Assembly: GCA_025526935.1 (NCBI GenBank)
Contig: JAHLKD010000088.1
Location: 165,539 to 229,538, forward strand
Origin: Cladochytrium replicatum
Taxonomy: Eukaryota; Chytridiomycota; Chytridiomycetes; Cladochytriales; Cladochytriaceae
DNA: 64,000 nt
Direction: 5' to 3'
Shown one piece after another: positions 22,431 to 34,895 of this stretch (position 1 is the first letter of the stretch; every line of letters begins with the position of its first letter). Both the position numbers and the translations under genes were made by a program. Under the pieces are notes generated by a model. It saw only the letters and a program-made list of their open reading frames with translations. It did not search any database and had not been told where the DNA came from.

Positions 22431-24080
22431 AGTGAATGAGGTGAGTGGAAGTAAAAGAGCGCGGAAATGATCCAAAGAATCAACAATCGCTAATAATTCC
22501 TTATCGTGCGTATCGTAGTTGGCTTCGGCAGGAGTGAACTGACGAGAATGAAAGCCAACCAAATGATGAAGACCATCGTCATGAAGTTGCGAAACGACAC
22601 CAGCAAGAGCGAAATCACTAGCATCCGTATCGACAATGGTCGGCAGAGCGGGATCAAAATGACGGAGAAAGGGAGCAGAGGTAAAGAGGGCCTTCAGTAG
22701 ATTAAAAGCATTATGACAAGGATCGGTCCATTCAAAGGAAACTGATTTGCGAAGGAGCGTAGTGAGCGGGCGAGCAACATGAGCGAAGTTGCGAATGAAA
22801 CGGCGATAATAATTGCAGAATCCAAGGAACGATTGAAGTTGCTTAACTGAGGTAGGTGTAGGCCAGTCGCGAACAGCGGCAAGTTTGCGATTATCCATTT
22901 TAACACCTTGGGCAGAGCCAAGGAAGTCAATCTCTTCAACAAAGAAAGAGCATTTCTTCGGATTGACGGGGACGGCATGCTTATGCAGAGAAGTAAGAAC
23001 GGCTTTGACGTGATCAACGTGAGTATCGAAATCTTCAGAGTAGATCAGGATGTTGTCTAAATAAGCAACAACGTAGCGGTCGAGGTGATCTTTCAAGATA
23101 TCGTTCATGAAGTGCTGGAATGCAGCTGGAGCGTTGGTAAGTCCATAGGGAACAACAAGGTACTCGAATAACCCAAAACGACAGCGGAAGGCAGTTTTCC
23201 ACTCATCACCTTGACAGATGTGAAGAAGATGGTAGGCATTCGGGAGATCGAGCTGTGTGAACCAACGGGCATAACGCAAACAGTTAACCATGTCAGAAAA
23301 CAAAGGTATGGGATACCGATTCTTGATCGTTATTGTATTTAAACGGCGATAGTCAACAGCAGGCCAAATTCCACCATTCTCTTTCGGAACAAAGAAAATA
23401 GGGGCAGCCATCGGAGAAGTTGAGGGTCGAATCCAACCATGGCGGAGAGCATCATCAATATACTTTCGTAGCTCTTCGTGTTCGTGATCGTTCAAAGTGT
23501 AGATGGGAGACAATGGAGGAAGAGGTTTCCCCGGTTCAAGGTCGACAGGGCAATTGTAGGTACGATGTAACGGAATTGTAGGATTTGCTGAAAGTTCGTC
23601 TTTCGTAGCAAAAACATCAGAGAAGTTGGCGAGAATCAGAGGGACACCATGATCATCAACCGGAACAGTCGTTGAAGAATGGTCCTTCGTAAGAACAACG
23701 GTAGCAAAAGAGAGCTGAACGGCGATCGTAGACGAATTTAACGGAATCGGGTCTCGAACATAAACATCAAGAAGGGGGTCGTTGAAGAAGTGTTCAAAGA
23801 AGAGGGAGTCGAGATCGGAATCAACAGAAGAAGGAAGAGGTGTGGAAGAAACACAATGCAATTTGCAGAAATCGCCGTTGAAGAAAATTTGCTTTGTAAC
23901 CCAGTTGAATTGCGGGTTATATTCTTCGAGCCAGGCGAGAGGCAGAACGAGATTGAGTTTTGATTCGAAAATGCGGGAAGTCTTTTTCTCAATGTGAGTA
24001 CCAAAAGCAAGCATAAGGGGTTCAGTTTCGAACTCAACAGGATTAGCAACATAGGTGCCATCACCAAGTCGAACTTTGAG

Positions 24081-24140
24081 AGGAGATTCAGTGGGTTGAG
24101 GATTCAAAAGAGGAGATTCAGTGGGTTGAGGATTCAAAAG
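24081..24140 (-). repeat. Exact 30-bp tandem duplication inside Ty3 protease coding sequence
   Basis: 24081-24110 and 24111-24140 are identical and in frame, giving the repeated peptide LLNPQPTESP. Confidence 0.95.
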
Positions 24141-24233
24141 AAGTTTTTCAACGATTCGAGGATGAAGAAGATAATCGGTGCAGCCAGTATCAAGGAAAGC
24201 AACAAGGTTGGTTCGAGAGTTCTCTGAAAACAA

Positions 24234-25314
24234 GGTAACAGTGAAAGTAAAATGTTTCTGGGGATGCAGGGAAAGAACACTGATCTAAAAATCTTTGTCC
24301 GATTTGATTTGCACCAGAGAGCCGGACTCGTTCACTGGCACTTCACGTTTCCCGACGACAAAGAAGATGCAGCAGTCGTAGTCGTTTGTTAACTACCAGA
24401 GGAATCACCGTCGCGACGTTTCGGGCGCTTAGGGCATTTGTGGACAAGGTGACCAGATTCGCGGCAGTAGAAGCACTTGCCGGCTTTGCGGAGCTCTTCG
24501 CGTTTGGTAGCGGTAAGTTTTCGGGATTGAGTTTGCATGTTGTCTAAATCCATCGGAGTAGGGCCGGAAGAATAAGAAGATTGGGGATAGATCTGGAGTT
24601 GGAATTTGTATCGCGAGTTGGTTGTTTGCCCTTGCTATGGTCAAACAAATCTTGATCGATTTCAACAGCACAAGCTTGGTAGTCGGCAAGATCTTTAAAG
24701 TGAGAGTGAGGGAAGGGCATCAGTAATTCGCGAACTTTGTCTTTTAAGCCAGCTTTTAATAGGCGGAACAGAGCGTCCTCGTTGTATCCACTTTCGGCGG
24801 CGAGTTTCGAGAATTCAGAGAGATATGCAGAAGTCGAGCCAGTCTGGCGGAGAGTTTCAAGCTTTCACTGGGCATTAAGCGTTTGATTGTCTTCACCAAA
24901 GACTTGAAAGATTTCGTATCGAAGCATGGCCCATGAGATTCCAAAGCCTGCGTTGCGTCGTTGTTCACAGTAAGTTAAATCCAATCGCGGGCATTTCAAT
25001 AGTCCAAGCTTTAACCGCAATTATCTTGATTTTGTCCGTAGGGTACCGTAACAGTTCCGCGGCGAACTTGTCGTCGATCTGCGTCAAGAAGAGTCGAGTC
25101 TTGTGTCGATGACCCGAGAAACATTCGGGATCCTTGATCTTGACCTTGGAAGAGGTCGCAATCTTGGTGTTTTCAAGTTCGGAGATGCGTTTTTCGAGTG
25201 AGAGAATGTACGCTTCCATAGTTGCTGAGGTTCTTGGTTAGCATCCATGACGATTTGTTGCTGAGTGTCCAACGGTGCTCTGGAAGTGTTGCCCATATCC
25301 ATCGGGGTTGCCAT
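24234..25314 (-). pseudogene. Ty3 Gag, broken by frameshifts and stops
   Basis: Starts near 25314 (MATPMDMGNTSRAPLDTQQQ), shifts frame near 25220 (MEAYILSLEKRISELENTK), and needs further shifts before a CCHC zinc knuckle CFYCRESGHLVHKC at about 24430-24475. The knuckle confirms nucleocapsid identity. Several stops separate these pieces. Confidence 0.8.
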
Positions 25315-25430
25315 GGCAAATCAGGTAAGTTCAGAAGAGTTCGAGAGATTCAAGAGTAACAAGAGTTCACAGAGGGTCACAAAACCAAACGTTTTGCGGA
25401 GGAGTGGAGAGATCAGGAGTTTCTGTTATG

Positions 25431-25789
25431 CTGAAAGGGATACTTCGCCACGTGGACAGATCGGTGCACTCCCGTTTGGGTCGAGATTGTTCAAGAAGGT
25501 AAGTTGTGAAGAAATATCACATAAATTATTGAGATAACAGAAACGAAACAGAATAAGAGGAAACATTCAAACTTATAAAGAACAAGTGGAAAAATTCGGA
25601 AGAAAAGAAGCGGTAAGTAATCAAGTAAAACATTCTTTAAACGTTTCTCAAAACAAATATTTCCAAATAAGAAATCATGGCAAAAAGGTAGGCAAAGAAG
25701 TAAAACAAGATGTTTCGAGTGCTGAAACATTATCCAAAAATGGTAATAATCAATTTTGTCAGGTGACACGTGTTGACCAAACTCTTACA
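25431..25789 (-). repeat. Ty3 element 5' LTR
   Basis: 359 bp, pairs with 15124-15482. Confidence 0.93.
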
Positions 25790-25794
25790 CTAAA
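25790..25794. repeat. Target-site duplication of the Ty3 element, right copy (CTAAA)
   Basis: Matches 15119-15123. Confidence 0.9.
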
Positions 25795-26426
25795 TGCCAC
25801 ATCACTCCACACAGAACCTGCCAAACATGGAAATAATTACATGAAATACAAGTCCATAAATAAGAACGAAGAGGGATTGACAAAAAACCTCTCAGGTCAA
25901 AGAGAAAAAAGACAACCCAAAGGATAACCCATATAGCGAACAGTCTGATATGCTAGTTTTTAACAGATAGCCACTCTGCAAGATGTTGAAGATACACATC
26001 CACTAATGCTCTGAACATGCGATATATTGTGGCAGAGGTACCGAGTGAGCTGTTGTGCCAACGCCTCTGAAATTCGGGGGCCAGCAGACTTCTATTCCTT
26101 GTGTCAAGCGGATGACTGTCCCCCAGTCTTTGGCTTGTGTCAGACGCCTCCTTGCGCTTTGGTTTAACAAAGGGGATTCACCAGAAACACGTGCAGTTGG
26201 TTAATTCTGACAGGTCCAACCAAGCCATTTCATTAAATCTTTTGACGAACTTTCAAAATTTCATCCAACAAATCCACAGCTTTCCAAGAACTTCGCTACT
26301 ATTGACAAAGGTATATAAGAGGGCTGTACGAAGTTGGCCATTACTTCTCCTGAACTAATTCAATTTCGCTTAACATGATCAGAAAGGTGGTCTCAGCCGG
26401 AATCTGACGTATCCCACCAAAATATC
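25795..26426. other. Intergenic upstream of PSD1
   Basis: About 630 bp, expected to hold the PSD1 promoter. No supported ORF or RNA gene. The pre-insertion distance to whatever lay left of 15118 was the same, because the Ty3 element inserted here with a simple 5-bp duplication. Confidence 0.5.
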
Positions 26427-28378
26427 ATGCCCACTCGGTCCTCGTCGACTGGCCCTGTGAGCTCCCAGGTATCCACTCTGCGGGCCCTCATCAATCTCGG
26501 GGGAAACGTCGCCGCGCCGTATCTCCCTCGCCGCCAGCCTTTATCACGCTTAGGTGTGACTCCGTCCTGGTTAGTTCGACCGTTCTCTGCGACAACCGTA
26601 AGCGCCGCAACGAACGGGAAGGACGCAAGTAGTTGGAAAAGGAGAAATAGCGGGGTGTTGATGACACAGAACGTGTTGCCGGAATGCGCTGGCGGAGTTG
26701 AGTTTGGTGGGCGGGTCAAGAGGAGGTTTCATTCGAAGCAGGAGCAAAGACAGTCAGATGACGGGCAGGGGCCACGACAGAAGGGAAAGCGAGGTAATTC
26801 TCAGGTTTTGGTTGACAGGACTGCTTCTCATACTTTATTTCAGGGAGCTGGAGACGTATGCGCGACGCTTGGGTGAATACACCAATCCAATGGGCACCCA
26901 TCCCGATCGGTCTTGGTCTCAGCTTTTTGGCCCTGCTTCAATTACTGCATTTGTTCCAACGTGACTTGCCTGGTATCGCACAAAAGCAAACAGTGGTACC
27001 AGATGTTTCTGTCGTTGGACCCTGGCAGGTAAGCACATCGCTGCCCGCGTTGAAATGATATTTAATCATCTCAGAACAGATTCATGTGTATGCGACACTC
27101 CCATTACGCTCTCTATCCCGCGTGTGGGGTGAACTCAACAACTTGACAGTCCCGATGTGGCTCAGAGAACCTCTGTACTCGTCGTACGCATACCTTTTTG
27201 ACTGCAATGTTGAAGAGGCAAAAATACCAGATTACAAAGCATATCAAAATCTCGGTGAATTCTTTTACCGAGAGCTGAAGGACGGAGTGAGGCCGATCGA
27301 TTGGGGGGCTGCAGTGGTAAGTCGCTTCTGTCTAAAAGCGCTCTTATGTGTTACATTTAAATTCTGACGTATTACAGGTCAGCCCAGCAGACGGCAAAGT
27401 TCTCAACTTTGGCATTATCACGAACCGGCGCATCGAGCAAGTCAAAGGGTTCACCTACTCCCTTGACGCTCTCATGGGCTCCAAAGGCTCGGGATCCGAG
27501 AGTGAGCGTGCGCTAAAATCGGCCGCACAGCGATCCGGCTCAAACCAGCTGGTTTCCGAAGATCACTTTGCAAACGTCAATGCGATCGAGTACTCTCTAG
27601 ATCAAATGCTCGGCGACTCACCGGAAATGTCTGCGGATGGAGCGCAGATTAGCGAGGAGGAACGGAGTCGGTTGCTTGAACACCGGAACCATTTGCACGG
27701 AGCGGGCCACAGCACTCTGGAAGGGAATGCGCTATTCTACACTGTGATTTATCTGGCGCCCGGTGATTACCACCGATTTCACTCGCCAACTAACTGGACC
27801 GTTGAGAAGCGAAGACATTGCGTTGGTCAGTAACACTCAACATGGGTTCGCAAACACACCTAACCAAGGGCCATTGTTGAAGGCGAGCTGTTCTCGGTGT
27901 CTCCCGCTATGGTCAAGATGCTCGGAAACCTGTTCGTCCTCAATGAGAGGGTGGTGTTGCTCGGAAACTGGCAGCACGGTTTCTTCTCCATGATTCCAGT
28001 AGGAGCGACCAACGTCGGATCCATCAAAATCAACTTTGACGATGTAAGCTTTGATACCATCCTTGTGCCTTCCTTGGTATTCTGATGACCCGTGAGCAGA
28101 AGGTGAAGACTAACGTCGCAAAGCGCAAGTCGCCTGTGCCGATCGGGACATGTATAGAAACGGGCTACGCGAACCTAACTACGCCGCTTATGACAGCTTC
28201 GGGAGCGCTGATAAATCCAACTAAGAAGGGCATTCCATTGAATGTGGGCGAGGAGGTGGGAGGGTTCCGGCTTGGGTCGACAGTGGTGCTGGTGTTCGAA
28301 GCGCCTGCAGATACATTCCGATTCACCATCCGCGAAGGGCAGAAGATCAAGCTTGGTGAAAGCATTGGAACGATCTGA
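26427..28378 (+). CDS. PSD1: Mitochondrial phosphatidylserine decarboxylase PSD1 (six exons, 558 aa)
   Basis: Converts phosphatidylserine to phosphatidylethanolamine at the mitochondrial inner membrane. Exons: 26427-26793, 26844-27028, 27080-27316, 27378-27825, 27883-28043 and 28100-28378, summing to 1677 nt; introns of 50, 51, 61, 57 and 56 nt. The N-terminus is Ser/Arg-rich without acidic residues at first (presequence). A membrane segment ([19 protein letters not shown]) follows [19 protein letters not shown]. Family motifs are VSPADGKVL, the substrate-site stretch [30 protein letters not shown], and [14 protein letters not shown] near residue 526. The LGST serine is where the proenzyme cuts itself into beta and alpha chains and forms the pyruvoyl group. 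A ~70-residue Ser/Glu-rich insertion sits between VSPADG and [11 protein letters not shown]. The last acceptor is a NAGNAG site (28096 or 28099). Confidence 0.95.
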
Positions 28379-28854
28379 AAACGTTTCAAGCCACCATTTT
28401 TTCCATAGACTGTTTCTGTTTTTCTTTTACTTCAGCATCATAGAATTTCTTAATCCTTTTGGTTTTTGAGAATCATCTTGAGGTTATGTTCTCAAGACGG
28501 TGATTCTAGTTTTATTATCATCCAGTTTTCGAGTAGTTGAGATCTCTGCGCTCCATTCGTTTCCATTCACAAGTCTCTTCCGTTCACTCATCCCTTGATT
28601 ACGGTGTGATGAGATTTGCTCGCATTTTAACAGCACACCTAAAAAAAGATAAACCAACATGAGCAAAACTACACGATTTGTGCAATCAAGAAACTAGCTC
28701 AACCCAGTAGCTGGTATCCGCACGAACAAGAACAGAAATAAAAGTGCTGTCGTGCAAAGAAGAAAGCGTTGAGCGAAATAAACATCCAAAATAATCTCAG
28801 AATCTATAAACTGGCGGGGATCACAGATCAGAACATACTTTCGAATTCACTGGT
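28379..28854. other. Intergenic between PSD1 and the branching-enzyme remnant
   Basis: About 475 bp, AT-rich and T-rich just after the PSD1 stop, presumably 3' UTR and terminator. Nothing else recognisable. Confidence 0.45.
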
Positions 28855-29711
28855 GACTCAGAACGAGTTAAAGTTGTTCAGATACTTGTACCGCCGTCCA
28901 GATTTTACTGCCTCCCCGCATAATGGAAGCTAGCAAGCCAAACCCAATTCAACTACAACCCTTTCGCAAGCCTCAAATCTCACCATCCCTGTTTCCACTC
29001 CATTCCCCTCGGGAAATCAAACGCCAAATGCATGTCCAAACTCGTTCCCCATGAAGTTCAACCTCCCCTCCCCGCCCAACCCGTACGTCAGCAACCGGAT
29101 CATCTTGTGCAGCGCCAAGCCGTGGTCAATGATCGGCGTCAGCTCGCTCAGATCGCTCATGTGCGTGTACATCTCCTTGTCCATCAGCCAGAACGCGAGC
29201 GTCTTGTCACCGACGAGGGCCTGGTTGTGCGACTCGGCGTACGCGATCACGGGCTCTTTGTACCGCCAGTTCTTAAGCGTGTGCGATAAACTCCATGTCC
29301 CATTCGTCGTCCTGAGGAACGAAGAACGTGAGCGGTGCGGGAGAGCCGGCGACGGATGGGATACTTACGCGCTTTTCTCTCAGAATCGATGATCCACATG
29401 TCGGGAAGCGCCATGGCGAGACGGAAGTCGAAGCCGATACGATTGATGTATCAGAGTTTTCGACAAAGCTTACTGAACTCGCCGACGAGGAAGGTTTGCT
29501 GTGCACCTGGAGCCCATTCACGTTAATGGATACCCTTTCCAGGCTCGTAGTTAAAGCCGAAGCGGTCGTAAGAGCGGGTGAAGGAGTCGTAGCCGCCCTG
29601 TGTCGACTCGATGGCCCGCCTCCATTTTGTGAACGTGTAGTATCTGTAGTCGAGGTGGTCGCTGTAGAGCGAGAGTTAGGGGTCGTCTTGGGTGAGTGCG
29701 TTGACAGGCAT
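28855..29711 (-). pseudogene. Glycogen branching enzyme remnant with large internal deletion
   Basis: Pieces of a 1,4-alpha-glucan branching enzyme in the correct order. N-terminal part from 29711: YSDHLDYRYYTFTKW, GGYDSFTRSYDRFGFN and REWAPGAQQTFLVGEF. It jumps directly to GFDFRLAMALPDMW, leaving out some 300 residues including the first catalytic motifs. A putative intron (GTAAGT..CAG, about 29297-29356) survives. Then [40 protein letters not shown] and GNEFGHA, a shifted DFPR and finally RYKYLNNFN near 28860. Two TAA codons stand where Tyr is expected, and at least two frameshifts are needed. Retention of an intron argues against a processed retrocopy. An intact branching enzyme should exist elsewhere if the fungus makes glycogen. 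Confidence 0.88.
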
Positions 29712-29818
29712 GATCGGATGTGGTGTTTGAATGGATAAAGAAGAATAAAGAAAGCAAACAACCACAACCAACCGCTCCATAACTACTACTGTTATTACTA
29801 TTACTGCTATTAGTGAGA

Positions 29819-32694
<2,876 letters not shown>

Positions 32695-32717
32695 TGGGGA
32701 GACTGTGCCACAGAGAG
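32695..32717. promoter_or_regulatory. 23-bp gap between divergent start codons of PFKFB and IST1
   Basis: PFKFB starts at 32694 (minus) and IST1 at 32718 (plus). No other Met is available in the PFKFB first exon frame, and the IST1 9-codon first exon is supported by its splice to 32806. Core promoter elements for each gene must therefore overlap the other gene's transcribed or coding sequence. I see no TATA box in the gap. Confidence 0.7.
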
Positions 32718-33994
32718 ATGGCTTTCAATGGAAACAGAACCAAGGTATGGATGGATGGACGAGGAATATGGAGTGTATGTGGGGTACTGACGGGGCTGTT
32801 GGAAGGTGCAACTGAAGCTGGCTATCACCAGAATAAAGACTCTGCAGACTAAGAAAAAGGCGACAGCTAGCGTACAGCGGAGGGAGATCGCACAGCTGTT
32901 GGAACAGGGCAGAGAGGAGAGCGCAAGGATCAGGGTATTTTCTAAAGAGAATGATGACCTATTGATCGACAAACTGTCGACGCTTACCGTTACAATGCAA
33001 CTCCACAACCACAAAAGGTGGAACATATTATCCGAGAAGACTTCAACATGGAAGCAATGGAGATTCTCGAGCTGTACTGTGAGCTACTACTTGCCCGATT
33101 TGGTCTTCTTGAGCAGATGAAGTAGGTGACCCAACTTTCGAATCTGCATTGTTTGCTGATAGTGGTGGGTTCACAAGGCATTGTGACCAAGCTATTGCAG
33201 AAGCCGTCAACACAGTCATCTATGCTGCCCCTCGCTCCGAAGTCAAAGAACTTAATATGGTTTGTTTCTAAATGATTGCTGGAAAGGATTCGTCAACACT
33301 CATTCCCAATATTAAGGTACGAGATCAGTTGATTCTCAAGTTTGGAAAGGAATTTGCTATGGCTGCCATGGAAAACAAGAATGATGTTGTTAACCCTCGT
33401 GTAGGTGACAGTGATTATGTTCGTCATACGTATCTTGATCTTTTTGCTTTGCTGTTGTTTAGATTGTCCACAAGTTGCGTGTGCAGACTCCCGACCCGAT
33501 CCTTGTCAAACAATACCTCCTCGAAATCGCCCGGGCCTTCAATGTGACTTGGGACGGCGGAGCCGATGACGAACTTGCTGTTGTGTGTAATCCCCAACTC
33601 AATCTTTTGGTCCAACGTAGTTGACTGTATTCCATCAGCTCGATGACACGGCTGACGTGTCGCTGGGCATCTCAAGCATTGGGATGCCTGGCCCTGGTGC
33701 GGCGTTCGCGATTCCAGAACTGCTCTCATCGGATGAAGCCGACGCAGTCCATGGGGCACCACAACCTGCGCCGAAATCGAACATGGCAGACCTGCTTGAC
33801 TTGAAAACGACTGCGGCAGCACCGGCACAAAATGTGCAAGCAAAGGACGATGTTCCGCCTTCCGACGTTAGCTCGGTTCCAGACTTTGATGAGCTCGCCA
33901 GGAGTAGGGATATCGCACTGATCAAAGTTGTTTCGGCTGATCTTGCTTTCTTTTGTCTTTGAAAGGATTCGAGGCACTCAAGAGGCGGAAGTGA
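32718..33994 (+). CDS. IST1: IST1, ESCRT-III-associated factor (eight exons, 279 aa)
   Basis: IST1 binds Did2/CHMP1 and the Vps4 ATPase and modulates ESCRT-III disassembly at multivesicular bodies. Exons: 32718-32744, 32806-32934, 33018-33121, 33178-33259, 33317-33400, 33463-33582, 33639-33903 and 33966-33994; total 840 nt; introns 56-83 nt. The N-terminal helical domain is clear: LKLAITRIKTLQTKKKA, REIAQLLEQGREESARIR, HIIREDFNMEAMEILELYCE, LLLARFGLLEQM, VIYAAPRSEVKEL and VNPR followed by LRVQTPDPILV. A Pro/Ala-rich linker leads to a C-terminal DELARRFEALKRRK, which resembles the MIT-interacting motif region (MIM1) of the family. The tail is created by the last splice (A/GA), which fixes that intron. 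Divergent from PFKFB. Confidence 0.93.
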
Positions 33995-34299
33995 AGCTTT
34001 GCTTTCGAAATGGTTTTGTTCTTCCTTCACATATGATATTCTCTCTTTGGAGCATGTATAAATAGACATTCACGATGTTTACGTATGTTTTGATATACAG
34101 TTTGCATTCGCCATCGAACCACTCATCCACCTCGCACCTGTATCTGAAATGGCCTCGATCCTATCTCAATAGTAGGTCCGCTATGTCCAAATATAGGCAA
34201 ATGCACTGGCGATACACCAACATTTGTTTAGATGTCCATTCCTAAACTTGCATGGCTGAAGCGAAACCACAAGGAAGCGTGGAACCACAAGGCATTTCA
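33995..34299. other. Intergenic downstream of IST1
   Basis: About 300 bp, no supported gene or RNA. Presumably the IST1 3' UTR and terminator. Confidence 0.45.
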
Positions 34300-34490
34300 T
34301 GGAGCTATGCCATTGACTGCACTAGCGAGATGGGACATGTACTACAAAGGTGGAAATCGAGCGGATAGGAGCTCAAGTGGTCGAAAGATCCAGTGGATGA
34401 CGCTAATTTGAATGTGCATGCGGATGTGCTAGGATGTTGGAAATTTAGCGGATAGGAGCTCAAGTGGAGCTCGAATGCGATGAAGTCGCA
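34300..34490 (+). pseudogene. WW-repeat family fragment, plus strand
   Basis: Two degenerate units can be read: SEMGHVLQRWKSSG and NVHADVLGCWKFSG, each followed by a stop codon and then ELKWS. Both units carry the same G-to-stop break at the SG-ELKW junction, so the duplication postdates that mutation or reflects a common ancestor unit. No intact frame remains. Confidence 0.6.
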
Positions 34491-34608
34491 CTCATTTTGA
34501 GTCCATCAAACTTCGTCTCGCCAAGTCTTCTGCCGCACTTATTTTGAGTCCATAAACTTCGTCCCGCCATTCCTCTGCCGCACTCATTTTCAGTCCACTC
34601 GACCTCCA
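34485..34608 (+). repeat. Tandem repeat, about 46-bp unit, 2.5 copies
   Basis: Units start at 34485, 34532 and 34577 with GCACTCATTTTGAGTCCA-like sequence. They lie within the minus-strand WW-repeat remnant, whose peptide SAAEEWRDEV/ISAAEDLARR is repeated. Confidence 0.8.
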
Positions 34609-34785
34609 CCATTCCAGGATCTCAACATGTCCGCACTTGCTCGCAAAATCAGGTATGATTTTGCTTCTCTCCATGGTCGTGCGAATTACTCTAGCCCACC
34701 CCAAAATGTCAAGTTCAGGTTTTCCTTTTCCATGTTTTCGTGGGCGTTGATATTGTATTCCAACCTCTTTTATTGAGAACTTCAA
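34492..34785 (-). pseudogene. WW-repeat family fragment, minus strand
   Basis: The minus-strand ORF of 97 codons contains one family unit, FASKCGHVEILEWWRSSGLK. The remainder does not match the repeat and includes the short tandem duplication described separately. It lies head to head with the plus-strand fragment at 34300-34490. Confidence 0.6.
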
Positions 34786-34895
34786 GATCTTCTCTGCTCA
34801 AAGTTGCTGATTCAATTTAATTCATTGATCTTCTTGGTTGCTCATTTTGATAAAAATGACCGTGATGGTTAAGAAGCCGGCAGACAGGAATCACT

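Larger units (their letters stand above)
22426..24233 (-). pseudogene. Ty3 protease, reverse transcriptase and RNase H (5' part of pol)
   Basis: One open frame from 24233 to the copia insertion. It begins with a retropepsin-like VAFLDTGCTDYLLHP. RT motifs are VDYRRLNTITIKNRYPIP, FTQLDLPNAYH, FGLFEYLVVPYGLTNAPA and the active-site stretch VAYLDNILIYSEDF, where the usual YLDD has become YLDN. RNase H follows (DTDASDFALAGVVSQ, THDKELLAIV) and the frame is then cut by the LTR at 22425. The frame runs on into the LTR to 22269, giving a nonsense tail. A 30-bp tandem duplication lies at 24081-24140. Confidence 0.9.
15124..25789 (-). mobile_element. Ty3-type LTR retrotransposon (chromovirus), defective, split by a nested copia element
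   Basis: Outer element in minus orientation, 10.67 kb including the 5.26-kb insertion (5.4 kb without it). LTRs of 359 bp lie at 15124-15482 and 25431-25789, both TGAAAG...CTTACA, with a 5-bp duplication CTAAA outside. A purine tract (minus strand AAGGGGAGAATGA) abuts the 3' LTR at 15483. The order gag, protease, RT, RNase H, integrase, chromodomain-like C-terminus is the Ty3 order. The LTRs differ at about 13 positions by eye, so it is clearly older than its guest. Frameshifts and stops in gag and integrase make it non-autonomous. Confidence 0.95.

Noticed and set aside
29273-29767. 164-codon ORF starting MWLFAFFILLYPF, suggesting a signal-anchored protein
   Set aside because: It is a shifted frame over the branching-enzyme remnant, which explains the sequence better.
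34485-34608. Tandem 46-bp repeat as a regulatory minisatellite
   Set aside because: It lies within a decayed WW-repeat coding remnant and has only about 2.5 copies; local duplication is sufficient explanation.
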